Source of the DNA: Avena insularis
Taxonomy: Eukaryota; Streptophyta; Magnoliopsida; Poales; Poaceae
DNA length: 64,000 nucleotides
Assembly (NCBI GenBank): GCA_023614405.1
Contig: CM042697.1
Coordinates: forward strand, 307,242,323-307,306,322
Direction of reading: 5' to 3'
The notes beneath the pieces are model-generated. The model made no database searches. It had not been told where the DNA came from and saw only the letters and a program-made list of their open reading frames with translations. How positions within the stretch are numbered: the first letter of the stretch is position 1; every line of letters starts with the position of its first letter. Made by a program: the position numbers and the translations under genes. This document shows, piece after piece, positions 44,653 through 57,500 of this stretch.

Positions 44653-46965
44653 ATGGGCGACAATGAGGGTGGTGGTAGTGATAACTCCAAGAACTTGGCC
44701 TCTATGGAAGACCTAAAGCAATTGGATACTTACATGTTGTCCAAGTTTGAGGAGATGATGACTCTCTTGCAGTCCCTTAAGCCTAACCCCATGACTATCA
44801 CTCCACAAACTACTCCCCAAACCACCGAGCCTCCCCCGAGAATGTTTAGACGACCGCCCTCGGGGTTAATCCCGTGGTCGTCTCCACTCACTTGGGCCTT
44901 GGTTTTGTTTCTCAAACAACTCCCAAGCCCTCAAGTGAAAGCACCGAGGGGCTCGTTGACTCATCCTCCAAAGAGGGAGATGAGGGAAGTGGTTCCCCCA
45001 CATCCGAAGTATACTCCGGACCCACATATTCCCATGCCACATATCATTCCTCAAGGAGCTCCACCCATGTTAGATACCTCAAATTTCTCCAATTGTCAAT
45101 ATCTAATAAAATCTCATATTTCCAGCTCTTCTATTGAGTTAATGAGGAATGTGGAAGAAGGCTTCTCTCCATATGACCCAAATAAGTTGACTCGAGGTGA
45201 AGTGGTGGACAAGCAAATCAATGACACTGCTTTGGGCATGATTCAAAAGTCATTCGCCAATTCACCACCGCAAAGGAAGCTTGGGATCATATCACCAAGC
45301 TATTTGTGGGAAATACAAGCATCCAAAGCTCCAAGTTCAATGAGGTCAACAATGGGTCTGATGGCTTTGCTATGCAAGATGATGAGACTCCCGAATACAT
45401 GTATAGGCGGATCAAGGTCATTTTTTGCACTATTAGGGACCTTGGTTCTACCTATGTTGATGACAAGTTCATGAAGAGAAAGTTCATCCAAGCCCTTCTT
45501 CCATTTGAAGAACAAAAGATCAACTCCATCAAGGGAATATGCAACTTTCACTTAATGACATCCCAAGAAGTCTCGAGTGAAGTGATTGCCATGACTATTG
45601 CCAAGAAGAATGCGGAATCCATTCGGGATCGGGCCTTCGGATCACCCAAGGTGAATCTTGCCTTAAAGGCCAAGGTGGTGGAGGTTGATGATGAAGATGC
45701 CACTAGTGAGTGGTCTCAAGAGGACCTCAGGTATGCCTTCAATGAACATCTTGCCCTTGCCTTAACAGCTTTTTGGGAACAAGCCGGGCATGAAGTCAAG
45801 GTCAAGTTACAACTCAAGATTCAACTCACCAAACAAGGCCCCCAAAGTGAGATCATGCTACAATTGCAATGACAAGAGTCACTTTGTGGCAAATTGTTTC
45901 TTTGAGAACCTTGAAGACAATGGTGGTCGTCTCATCCTCAAGATCAAGTCAAGGCCTCCTCATCCTTTGAACAACAACTTCGATGTCAAGAATGTTGCCA
46001 ACAAGGAACGGGCTATGGTGGTCCATGAAGAATACTTTTCGGGCACGGATGATGATGAAGTCCAAGGTGGGGAGATTGTGGGGGTCACTGCTATTTCCAC
46101 TATATCTACTGCATGATTGTCCCTCTTCGACTCCCCCAATAATAACGTCATCTCCTCCAACCAAAAGTGCCGCATTGCCAAGGCCACCGAGGTAACACCC
46201 AAACCCACTCCTAAACCCATCTCTAGTGAACCTTCCTCTCTTGATATTGAAGTTCTAAAGATAAAGAAAGAGATAGTAGACATGTGTGAGTTCATTGCTA
46301 CCTTGGATTAAGAGACTAAAACTTGCTTTGATGCTTTGCTTAGTCAACTTGATCATGCTAGGGATGCTCTAGATGAAAAGGAAGAACTAATTGACTTGCT
46401 AAGTAAAAATGAAAGAGATGCCGCCGATGAAATTTCTTCTCTCACACAAAGTATTGAGGATGAACAAAATATGAGAATCAATCTTGAGGAAAATGTTTCT
46501 AAGCTAGTAGATGACCATAACGTCTCCATGTGCTCCCTCACTGAAGAACATGATCATGATCTATCTTTGGTTAAAGTGCTTAAGAATGAGAAAGTTGAGT
46601 TTGCTGTTGGTCATGATAGGAGTCACGAAGCTCTTGAGAAACTCAAAGAGGAATACAAATCCTTGGAGAGCAAATTCTCAAGTATTTTTGAAGCCCATGA
46701 ACAACTTCAAACTCAACTAACTAGTGAACTTGCTAAGTCTTCTGCTATGCAAATTATAGACTTGTCTAGTTCTTCTAACCCTTGTTGCAAGCATGAGAAT
46801 CTCATTAAGGAGAATAAGGTGTTGAAAGATCAACTTGCTAAAGTGCAATCCAACACGCAAGTTGTTGAGTGTTCTCCAAAGCCCAAGAAAAAGAAGAAGA
46901 ACAAGAAGAGGAGTAAGAATAAGGGCAAGGCTCAAGGACCCTCTCATGGTCCTACTCTCTTGTAA
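44653..46965 (+). pseudogene. SIRE-2 gag
   Basis: The start MGDNEGGGSDNSKNLASMED corresponds to the SIRE-1 gag start. Frameshifts occur near 44860, 45090, 45270 and 45800. The central block (45306-45872) carries YMYRRIKVIF and LMTSQEVSSE. The zinc knuckle CYNCNDKSHFVANC is at about 45860-45900. After a stop near 46114 and another near 46310, a long coiled coil is open (46336-46965), ending in a lysine-rich tail (PKPKKKKKNKKRSKNKGK). The arrangement equals SIRE-1 gag, so the coiled coil plus basic tail is a family trait. Confidence 0.85.
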
Positions 46966-47159
46966 AATGACAACTTTGCTGGAAATAACAATCCCTCTTA
47001 TATTCTCTGCAAGTCTTCTGATGGTCATGTCTATACGAAATATGTTGGAACTTCTTACATGCATGATTATCATTGGACTATTTGGGTACCAAAGACCCTT
47101 GTTACTAACAAAAAGGGACCCATTGCAAAATGGGTACCTAAAACGAAAGCTTGATTTTC

Positions 47160-48420
47160 TTGTAGGACTATGCTTCCGGTGGAGCGAAATGGGTGCTTTA
47201 TAGTGGCGCCACAAGTCATATGATCGAAAGCAGGTCCATCATGTCGGAGATAAGGCCAAACCATGCGAATACTATGGTATCCTACGGTGATAAAAAAAGT
47301 TCTCTGGTATTGGGTTTTGGCAAGGTGGTGGTAACCCTGGATGTGTCCTTGGTTGATGTCATGCTTGTCAAAACCCTTGTTTATAATCTCCTTTCAGTTC
47401 ATGATCTTGCCAATATGGGTCTTTCATCTTTATTTAATGAGAATTCTGTGGTCCTCATGTGGAGCAAGTCCCTCATGGTGGATTTCATAGGGTATGTAGA
47501 GCATTACTTGTATGTGGTGGACTTTTAGGGGACCACTACTCTACATGCTCTATGTCTCTATGCTAAATCCAATAAGGGTTGGTTGTAGCATCGCCTCCTA
47601 GCCCATGTTAACATGAGTACTTTGCTCCGAGGGCCACATCCTTGGTCTTAACGATGTTTCCTTTGCCAAAGATTGTGTGTGTAGGGCTTGTATTGAAGGG
47701 AAGATGCATGAAACTCCTCACAATGTTCTCAATCAAATCACCATGGAGAGATGCTTGGAGCTTCTACACATGGATCTATTTGGTACTCCATCTCATGATA
47801 GTCTTGGGGGAAAGAAGTATTGCTTGGTTATTGTGGATGATTTCTCAAGATACACTTGGGTGTACTTCTTCAAGTTGAAAAGTGAAACTCAACAAACCGC
47901 CATTGACTTTGCCAATGATGTTCAGTAGAAACATAATGCAACAATCCTCTCCATCCGTAGTGACAATGGAACCAAGTTCAAAAACTACACTTTGGATGAG
48001 TTCCTTAGTGATGAAGGGATCAAGCATCAATATTCCACTCCATATAGCGCCCAACAAAATGGTGTGGCTGGAAGGAAGAACCGTACCTTGATGGATGCCC
48101 CTGGACTATGTTGGCAGAATTCAAGTCTTCATACAAATTTTGGGCTGAGGCAATATCCACCTCTTTCCATGCCACCAACCGGCTCTACCTTAACAATAAA
48201 AAGAACAATACACCATATGATCTGCTCACCGGGAAGAAGCCCAATATTAGCTATTTTCGAGTGTTTGGTTACAAATGCTACATTAAGGAGTTCATTTGGC
48301 AAAGTTTTAATCAAAGGCACAAGAAGGAATTTTTGTTGGATACTCAAATCACTCTCGTTCTTATATAGTATACAACAAAGCCAATGTAAGAGTTTAAGAA
48401 ACGAGAAATGTGAAGTTTGA
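47160..48420 (+). pseudogene. SIRE-2 protease and integrase
   Basis: The protease active site reads LYSGATSHM, with Tyr in place of the catalytic Asp. The pre-integrase and core follow with CRACIEGKMHE, LLHMDLFGTPSHDSLGG, an amber after NDVQ, then RSDNGTKFKN. The Glu position reads GVAGRKNRT, so the DDE triad is broken. The C-terminal integrase region is frameshifted at about 48110 and 48290. Confidence 0.85.
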
Positions 48421-48835
48421 TGAATATCATGAGTCTCTTGTAAGGCAATATGGTGTTCGTGATCCAAGTGATGAAATTACTGCTCAAGCCATAAGAACAA
48501 TGGGTGTGGGATTCTTCCGCCCCATTGAGAAACCCCTCGTGGACGAAGGAGAAGGACCAAGCTCTACTCAAGTGGAGCCCTCACTCTCACAATATCATCT
48601 TGCCCATCAAGGACCAATAATTTTGGCTCAAGACCCTTCAATATCTTTCTAAGCTCCTCGCTCTCATGACACATCAAGCCCCGGTCCCCAAGCTCCTCAT
48701 CAACAACATATACCTCCCCAATATGGGGCTCCAACTCAATAAAAATCCCAAGGTCAAGCTAGTCAAGAACACGGCCAAGCTATTGTTGATCAAGGCCCAT
48801 CTACTTCCTCTCCAAATGATGATGAAAACACTCAC

Positions 48836-50627
48836 TTGGTCGATATTGATGAAGATAATCCTATAGTTTATGCTTGTAGTCAAGGAGGGGACCCAAACGG
48901 TGGTAATGACCAAGTGGCTTCTCAAGAATCTTGTCTTGAGACCCAAGCCTACCGTCAAGCTTATCGCCTCACCAAGCTCATTAAAGATGGCCTTATCCTT
49001 GATAATGTTTATGGACATTTCAATAGGGGTTCTACTACTAGGAGGCAATTAGCCTCCGTTAGCTCTCACCATGCTTTTATCTCTCATGTTGAACCACAGA
49101 AAGTCTTCGAGGCCCTTGAAGATGAGGATTGGCTTGATGCAATGAATGAAGAACTTCACAACTTCAAGCGAAACAAAGTATGGACCTTGGTGGAGCGGCC
49201 TAAATATTTTCAAAATGTCATTGGGACCAAGTGGATATTCAAGAACAAGTGTGATGCCAATGGGATAGTCGTTCGTAATAAGGCAAGGTTAGTTGCCCAA
49301 GTATACTCATAAGTTGAGGGAATTGACTATGGTGAGACTTATGCCCCCTTGCTTGCCTTGAGTCCATTTGTATGCTTCTTTCTTATGCCACTCATCATAA
49401 ATTCAAATTGCAAAAAATGGATGTTAAAAGTTCTTTCCTTAATGGTCCTTTGAAAGAGTTGGTTTACATCAAGCAACCTCCAGGATTTGAGGATCCTCTC
49501 TTCCCGAACCATGTCTACAAGCTCGACAAGGCATTCTATGGCCTTAAACAAGCCCCACATGTGTGGTATGATTTCCTTCAAGATCTCTTGCTAGATCGTG
49601 GTTTCGAAGTGGGCCTCATTGATCCCACTCTTTTTACTAAGAGTGTTGGAGGCCACTTGTTCGTTTGTCAAATCTATGTTGATGACATTATATTTGGGTC
49701 TATTAACAAAGCTTTTAATGAGGATTTTTCCAAGCTCATGACCGACTTCTTTGAGATGTGTATGATGGGTTAGATGGAGTTCTTCCTTGGATTCAAAGTC
49801 AAACAATTAAGGAAGGGCACCTTCATCAACCAAGCCAAATACATTCAATACATGCTCAAGAAATTCAAGTTTGATCATGTCAAAGGTGCCCAGACTCACA
49901 TGCCCACAAAGTTTAATCTTGATATCAATCCCAAGGGTAAGGATGTGGATTAAAAGCTTTATCACTCTATGATTTGTTCTTTGCTCTATCTTTGTGCATC
50001 TCGACCGGATATTATATTGAGTGTGGGTATGTGTGCAAGATTCCAAGCCGCACCAAAAGAAATTCACATTGTGGCAGACAAGAGAATCTTTCTATATTTG
50101 GTTCATACCCTAAACTTTAGTTTATGGTACCCCAAGGGAGTTAGTTTGATATCATTGGCTACACGGATTAGGATTGGGCGGGAGACAAGGTGGAAAGGAA
50201 GTCAACCTCTGGTTCTTGTCAATTTCTTGGGAGATACTTGGTGTGTTGGTCCTCCAAGAAACAAAATTGCGTGTCTATGTCCAACGCCAAAGTTGAGTAC
50301 ATATCCATCGCAAGTTGTTGTGCTCAATTGATATGGATGAAGCAAACTTTGAAGGATCGTGGACTATATTTTGACAAGGTGCCTCTCCTTTGTGACAATG
50401 ATAGTGCTATTGCAATTTCTCACAACCCGATGCAACACAACTGTACCAAGCATATTGAGATTCGTCATTACTTCATTCGGGACCATGTTGTAAGAGGAGA
50501 CATTTCATTGGAGTATGTTCCTACCAAGGCCAATCTCATGAATATTTTCATGAAGCCCCTTTATGAAGCAAGGTTTCGGGAGTTAAGGCATGAACTAAAT
50601 ATCAAAGATTCAAGCAATATGGCTTGA
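48836..50627 (+). pseudogene. SIRE-2 reverse transcriptase and RNase H
   Basis: RT starts at DWLDAMNEELHNFKRNKVW and IGTKWIFKNKCD. Stops lie at 49310, 49772 and 49950, with a frameshift near 49345. MDVKSSFLNG, PPGFEDPLFPNHVYKLDKAF and the catalytic YVDDIIFGS are intact. RNase H is frameshifted near 50180. Its C-terminal part (50190-50627) is open with KSTSGSCQFLGR, CDNDSAIAI, KHIEIRHYFIRDHV and ends after FMKPLYEARFRELRHELN. SNAKVEYIS has Val in place of the catalytic Glu seen as AEAEY in SIRE-1. Confidence 0.88.
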
Positions 50628-50687
50628 GTGACTTGCACACCTACCCGTTTCTCAATGAATATCTTTGTTTGTATGTAGGCATGGACT

Positions 50688-50698
50688 TAGAGGGAGTG
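50688..50698 (+). other. Internal polypurine tract after pol (SIRE-2)
   Basis: TAGAGGGAGTG lies 60 bp after the RNase H stop, preceded by TGTAGGCATGGACT as in SIRE-1. Confidence 0.55.
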
Positions 50699-50787
50699 TA
50701 GTTCCTCTTATGAACCAACACTCTCCCTATTATGTGCACATTAATATATTCATCCTCTAACGTCTCTCAAGGAGACCAAATGAGCTT

Positions 50788-50880
50788 CAATGATGAGTTT
50801 TTATCATGAACCCAAGATATATCTTCGCAGTGTCAAGCCAAATTTACTCATATATAAGGTGGCCTTTGCCACCGACTTGT
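50788..50880 (+). other. Conserved non-coding block with two palindromes (SIRE-2 copy)
   Basis: AAGATATATCTT (50814-50825) is identical to SIRE-1. GGTGGCCTTTGCCACC (50858-50873) keeps both six-base arms of the SIRE-1 palindrome while the centre differs. Spacing between them is nearly the same (32 versus 30 bp). Confidence 0.75.
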
Positions 50881-51067
50881 TGTGTTATTTGTGTGTTTTT
50901 CCCTCGTGTTTGCTTTGGTGGTTACCTTTGTTTTTGGTGTTCGTCTTTTGGTTTTTTACTGTTTGTGCTCTCTATCCCAGGCCTTTTCCCTACCTCTAGC
51001 CCTCTTTAGTCCCTGCACAAGTTCCTCCTTGCCACATTTCACACCTGGGAAAGCTTTTCTGGCGTCA

Positions 51068-51226
51068 CCAGAATTTCCGGCCAGTCGTCGGTAGTACCGG
51101 TCCTGGGTGAAGCTAACCGGAACTTCTCCCCGAAGCGGTTACTACCTCATGTGCCTAGAAATTTCGGGTCACCGGAAGTTCTGACCACTGACTAGAACTT
51201 TCGGTGGTGCTCATCGACCTATAAAG
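51068..51226 (+). promoter_or_regulatory. Proposed internal promoter for SIRE-2 ORF3: palindromes then TATA box
   Basis: Copies close to CCGGAAGTTCCGG (either strand) lie at 51068-51080, 51117-51129, 51172-51184 and 51192-51204. A canonical CTATAAAG follows at 51219-51226. This matches the arrangement in SIRE-1 at 7124-7069. The function is inferred. Confidence 0.5.
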
Positions 51227-51796
51227 TGCAGGCCCGAGGAGAAATCGGGGTCCTTCCCTTATTTCTTCCCCAGACCCGTTTTACAGGGAGCAGCCGCCAG
51301 CAAAGACCACCCCGCGGAAGCACCACTGGCCCCTCCGTATCTAGACACCCCATCCAGATCTGCTCCGTGTGAACCTTCCCCACCTCGATCTTCCACCATG
51401 GACCCCGCTATTTTCCCTAAACTCCCTCCATTAATGGAGATCGTGCTCATACCATTGCTTGAGTTAGGGATCACCATGTCTAGGCATGTTATTCGGCTAG
51501 AACTTTTTGAGGCGCTCTTGGTAGGCCTAGGGACCCTTGCTAGAATAGATTGAACAGATACACATGTGTGAATCCATGTTTATGCGCCCGAGATATGATG
51601 AACTGCATAGTTCGTGGTCTCACCAAAACTTCTAGTGAGTCTCGAGCGGAACTTCCGGTGGTAACCTCGTCACCAGATTTTTCGGCAGCTCATCGGAACT
51701 TCTGGCACACAATATTTGATTCACTGTCTATATCTTTTAAATCTCGCATTTTTTCTTCCTTCGAACTTGCCTCCCTACCTTCTACTTTATTCTCAG

Positions 51797-52620
51797 GGCT
51801 CGGTGGTTCCCGTGGTGGCAAGATTTCCCGTGTTCCATCAGGTCCTCCTCCGGAGATTGATGAAGAATATCTGGAACTTATGTGTTCCACCACTGAGACT
51901 ACTCGTTAGAAAGCTGGTGCTGTGTGCTGTGTTGCTGAGGCTGAAGGGAAGAGGCCCGTTCTAGCCTCTCAGAAGAATAAGACTGCATCTGGGCCCGATG
52001 CCAACAAGAAGAAGATCTCCAAGTGGCCCCAGAAAGCCTCTCAAGAGTTTCTCAAGTTGGATCCTTTTAGTGGTCCTCGTGATCCTCTTGCCTCAGATGC
52101 CTTCTTATACACTCGTCGGCAAGATGACATCTATACTGATATCTATGCCACCAAGCAGAAGTTTGTGGTTTCCCCCCAGAAGTATATCAATGTGGCTCAT
52201 ATGGAGAGTAAGGCCCAGTACTTTGGGGAAGCTCTAGAGTTGTGCAGAAAGTTTGGGATGATCAAGATCATGGATCACCGTCAAAACTATGATGAGAGGG
52301 CCATTGCTCAGTTTTACACAACCCTTCACATGGATGGTCACCCCATGTATGTCATAATGAAATGGATGTCTTAGAACTGTCTACTGTCTGCCAAGTGGTC
52401 TGAGTTTGCTGCGCTTCTTGACTATCCTGTCTTACCAGGCAAGAGGGCGAATGGGTGGCGATGTCACTTTGACAAGGCCTCTAATCCTGAGGTTCTGGAG
52501 CCTCTATACATTGAGGGATGGGGTGTGTGTGGTCAGACCAATCACCTCCAGCCAGTCTATTCCATCATGCGCAAGGTCTACCAGAACACTGTTGCGCCCA
52601 AGGCTGGCAAGTTTGGTTAG
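51797..52620 (+). pseudogene. SIRE-2 ORF3, homologue of SIRE-1 ORF3
   Basis: A pyrimidine-rich tract ending TTTATTCTCAG (to 51796) precedes a basic start (GGSRGGKISR), in the same place as in SIRE-1. A frameshift and a stop near 51908 separate this from the next open segment (51922-52374). That segment contains SPQKYINVAHME, YFGEALELCRKFGM and AIAQFYTTLHMDG, which align with SIRE-1 PQKFMSVEKMR, YFNDALWICEKLGL and LVQQFYATVVF. An amber codon at about 52372 follows, and homology continues to about 52617. The C-terminus is lost at the CACTA junction. Confidence 0.68.
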
Positions 52621-52988
52621 ATTCATGCATTTAAGATTGAGCTCTTGTCACTACAAGAAATGTTTCCTTCTGCAACGACTAGGCATGTCGGTCTTCATAG
52701 AAGGCGCCTCTTCCGCGACGAAAATCTCGGCTCGACCGTGGATGATGCAAAACTTTTTTTCCGAATTCGCACCCCCCTACTACGACAAAACCGCTAAAAA
52801 CATGGAGGAAGCTTGACTGGCGGGTGGCAGAAGTAAGATTTCCGCTTCCTCGCGAGAGGTTGACTCGTTGAAGTATTTTTTTTGTGTGTGGGTCCTGGAC
52901 TTTAGTGACTCTAGCGGACCAAACTTTTTGCTCGCGCTTCCCTGATTTGAACTTGATAACTTTGTTCGTTGCCTCTTCCATTTAATCA

Positions 52989-54575
52989 GGCTGCTAGGTC
53001 CCGCATGTCCGCCTCACATTAGAGGAATCGTGTGTATGATGGAATTTTTTCCTTCCCTGTTCCGAACTTGATAGCGTTGCTCGATGCATATGCCTTTTAA
53101 TCCGGCTGCTGGGTCCCACGTGTCATCCTCACACTAGAAGAAACGTGTGCATGATGGATTTTTTTCCTTGGCTCGTGCCTCCCTGATATGAACTCGGTAA
53201 CGTTGCTTGATCTATTTGCCATTAATCATGATGCTGGGTCCCACATGCCAGCCTCTCATTACAAGAATCGCGTGTACGATGGAATTTTTCCTTCGCTCCG
53301 GCTACCATGTTCCAAACTTGATAGCACTTCTAGATGCATCTACAGTCTAATCACGTAGTTGGGACCCACATGTCATCCTCTCATCAGAAAATACGTGTGT
53401 ATGATAAAAAAATCCTTGGCTCGTTCCTCCCTGATTTGAACTCGATAGCATTGCTCGAACTATCTGCCATTAATCACGATGTTGGGTCCTACATGCCAGC
53501 CTCTCATTAGAAGAATCGTGTGTATGATGAAATGGTTTCTTCGCTCATGCTACCCTATTTCGAACTTGATTGCGCTGCCGTTTAATCACGCATTTGGACC
53601 CACATATCATCCTCTCATTAGAAGAAACGTGTGTATGATGGATTTTTTGGCCTTGGTCGCGCTACCCTGTTCCGAACTTGATAGAACTGCCAGATGCATA
53701 ATCACGCAGCCGGGCCCCACGTGTCATACTCTCATTAAAAGAAACGTGTGTATGATGGAATTTTTGCCCTCGGTCGCTCCTCCGTGTTAACTTTATAGTG
53801 TTGCTCGCTGCATCAGCCGTTTATATAGGCTGGTGGGTCCCATATGTCAGCCTTTCATTAGAAGAATAGTGTGTATATGATGGAATTTTTTCTTCTCTAG
53901 AGCTACCCTGTTCCGAACTAGATAGCGTTGCTCGACTAATCTGTCATTTGGTCACGCTGTTGTGTCCCACATGTCAGCATTTCATTAGAAGAACATGTGC
54001 ATGTTAGCCTTTTTCTCACTCGCGCCTACCTTATTCGAACTTGGCAACGTTGCTCGATGCAGCTCCTATATAAGGTATCTCTGGTGGGTCCCACATGTCA
54101 GCCTCCCCGTAAATGAAATGTGCTATGATGGATTTTTTTCCGGCCGCCTCCGTTGTTCTGACTTTGGTCCGTAGCTGGGTCCCAGATGTCAGCAACCTCT
54201 GTGCAGGAAATGTGTCAACGCTGGGTCCCAGACTTCAGCCTCTATTTGAAAGAAACGTGTGTATGTTGGACTGTTTTTTTGGTTAAGTCCGCCGTTATGA
54301 CCTTGGAAACATTGGTGGATTTTTTGAGGGGAAACGTTTCTATGATGCAGCAGCAGTTTACCTGGACCCCAGATGGCAGCCTTATAGAGTACAAAAAATG
54401 TTAATGTACACTCTGATGCTGGGTCCCACATGTCAGCCTTCTATGTACAGGAAACATGTCTATGATGGGTACCACATTGCAGCCTTCTCTGTGCAGGAAA
54501 AATGTCTATGTTGTGTCCCACATGTCATCCACTATTTAAATCAAACGTGTCCATGCTGGGTCCCACATGTCAACC
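52989..54575. repeat. CACTA subterminal tandem array, about 120-bp unit
   Basis: The phrase GGGTCCCACATGTCAGCC or a close variant recurs at about 52989, 53108, 53229, 53350, 53478, 53593, 53712, 53836, 53957 and 54086. Each is followed by CTCATTAGAAGAAACGTGTG, TATGATGGA and a GAACTTGATAGCGTTGCTCG block. Spacing becomes irregular after 54086. About a dozen units are present. Confidence 0.88.
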
Positions 54576-57500
54576 TGTCAACACCCGGATTTTTAATCCC
54601 AGATGCCTGTTATGCCATACATCGCAATCCTAGGATTATCATTTTTGTGAGACATAACAGATTGGATATCACAGTACATCATCCATTACAAACCATACAT
54701 AAGGTCTTACAAAAATTAAAGGATCACATGATCCAGTCTTAATACAATCATAGAAGTGGAATAACGTAATGATAACGGTAGCGTAGGTGAGGCTCCATCT
54801 TCATGGTCACAGGCAATGCTGACGATGGGAGATGATCCTAGTTATTGTAACCTTCCTACGGTCCATCCTCCTATTAGTCCTCTTCATAGTCTGGCCACGG
54901 GAATAGCCAGGGACAAAGCCATGAGTACTCTTTAAGTACTCGCAAACTAATACTAACAAGTGAAGTGGGTTTGAGTAGCGATACTAAGCTCTAGGTTGTT
55001 TTGCAAAAAGCCAAATTTACCTCTACTGAGTTCAGAAGCAAATAAAGTTAGTTGAAAGTTTTATAACACCTAAGTGGGAACTTGAGTTTCATATCACAAC
55101 CCTATTGTGGTCAAATCAAGTCATGAATCATTTCATAAGTCATTTCGAAAACATCTGATGACGGAACAGTATGGCCACTCCAACTGTCCATAACCGCGGA
55201 TGCGGCTATTCGAATAGTTTGACACTCTGCAGAGGTGGTACACTTTCACCACAATATTTGATACATCCATCGGGAACAATCCTGAATTCACCATACTCAG
55301 TATGTGATAATCAATCCTAACCTTTCAATTACACACCCTAGTATAGGCACCTCTCCTATGAGTTTGGTATCCCAACAATGACCAACTGTCATCTTGAGAA
55401 CTGCACAGGTGGACAATCTTCACAAGATAGCCTTAGCTCAAACCTTGTCCGCAAGGGAACCCATACTAAGGTATATAAACTTCCAGTCAAGCCCTACCCA
55501 AATTTCGGGTATTATGGTTGTACGGTAAAATTGGAATGGTATCGCATCCAGACAACCATCAGTTTTATAAAGGACTAAGGCTCATGCCTCAACATTTTCA
55601 TCATCAAAATCATCTGGTGTTGAAGAACACATGTCAAAACATTTCAGTAGAATGACTCATCATTCTAAGGTTTTCATAACCATTTTCACCAAGTAAACCC
55701 ATCTAAAGTGATCAAGTTTTATGCTTAGCACTAGCATCTACAAGTGGGGGTAAACACTAATGAGGGGTGGTAATCAAGTGTGAATGATCTAAGTTCAATC
55801 TCATGCCTCAGGATGACATCAAGATTATCTAACTTGGGCCAAGTTTTATGCTCTTTATGCTACCTTAAGATATCTTTCTAAAATCTACAAGCACTAAGTA
55901 AACTCCAAAAGAAAGCTTTGATAAAGAAATAGAATAACTAAGCCTGCAAATAAAACTAGGATTGTGTATAATCAAATTTATCTAACCAAGCATGCTTAAT
56001 GCATGGCATAGGTTATCTAACTTTTACAGTTGCAAGGGTTAGCTTGCAAAGTTGCAAGTATAGGCTTGCCTTGTGCAGAGCAGTGCTTGAAGTTCTCCTC
56101 GGCTTCTTCCTCGTAGTATTCTCCTTCCTCCTTGTATCCTTGGTTGGTACTAGCGTCTATAAATAAATATGAGGTACACAATCACCAAACAATACTTAAC
56201 TACTTTTATTTATCACACCAAGGTTTTCACTAGATAATCTAGCATCATCACAAACATTACAATCCTCAAAGCACCTGTCTTATTTATTTTATTTTGGAAA
56301 AGTAATTTCTACTCATTGAAAAACTACTTAAGATTTAATATTCTCCAACTAAAACATGGGATCATGTTGACACATGTCATCACCACATATTTCAGTACTT
56401 GGGAATGTGATTTAAAGTGGTGTCACAATTTAATAAGGTTTAACCCTTTTATTTTAATTAAATAAAGTCACTATAATTTCCTATGAGGCATTCTTTTATT
56501 TCTTAACCATTATTTCTGCAAGTAAACCTAGATATTTTTATATATTCAGAAAGGTCTTGTTAAATGTGATTTTTGAGAGTTGGAATCAACTCAATAGCTT
56601 TTGTGGTTGAATTTTGAAAAAAAATTGAATGCAGAAAAGCTTCTGCCTTGTTATTTTTACTATATGTGATCTACAATTCTAAATGGTTTGAATCCAACGG
56701 GCTTGGATTAAGAATTCCAGTACCTTTCTAAAAAAATTGGTTTCATGCAATTTGGTTTATTGAATCGACCTGGGGGTCACGCGGGAATGTAAATGGGCCA
56801 GCCCACGGTGCACAGCACGTGCGGAGTGAGTTTAAGTGGGTGTCCCCACCAGTCAGCGAGACAGGGGGTGCGAAGCGGTATGGGGCAATCTAAACCACAC
56901 GATCAACTTCTAATCGAACGGCTATGACTTATCATCTCCGCCGGGCAACTCCAGCGAACAGAACCCTAACGCGGTCAGTGGGGTCTACGGGGGCTCACCG
57001 GGGCTTAGGCGAGGGTCGGCGATGGGGGAGAACGACGAAGTCGATGACGGTGAACCTCCTGGTACCGACACCTCCTCTTGGGGCGGCTCCAGTCGCTGGC
57101 TCCTCTTCTCCTCCTCCGCGGCAGACTCCGGCAAAATTCTGGCGATCTGCTGCTCTCCTTGCTCCGGGGATGAGGTGGGGTGGTTCTGAGAGAGAGGGGA
57201 GTGTGTTGGTGTGAAGAGATCGAATGGGGGTGGCCTCTATTTATAGTGCCAAGAGGGGACCGAAGGGCGCGGGTGGAGCTCGTCGTGGTTGTCGTCATAG
57301 TGGGCTAATGGCATGGGCAACGGTAGGGGGCGGTGCTGTGCTCCCTGGCGAAGCTCAATGGCATGGTCGCGAGGTTTGGGGCGGTGCGAGATGGTCGGAA
57401 TGCTGCGGTGCTTTGGGCGGGTCCGACAGACATTTTAATGGAGCACCGTGGCTATGGGTCACGCGGCGGCGAACAGGGTTGTCTGGTGGTCTCCTAGGAT

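Larger units (their letters stand above)
43957..52648 (+). mobile_element. SIRE-2: older SIRE/Maximus-like Copia element, 3' truncated
   Basis: A 645-bp 5' LTR is followed by a met-tRNA PBS, gag, protease, integrase, RT, RNase H and ORF3, all on the plus strand. The protein order and the PBS, gag and ORF3 homology tie it to SIRE-1, but it is more diverged and broken. Known active-site changes: protease DSG reads YSG, and the integrase catalytic Glu reads Gly. It is cut at 52649 by a CACTA terminus. Its 3' LTR, PPT and second target-site copy are not in the window, so whether the CACTA is inserted in it or merely abuts a deletion cannot be decided. Confidence 0.85.
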
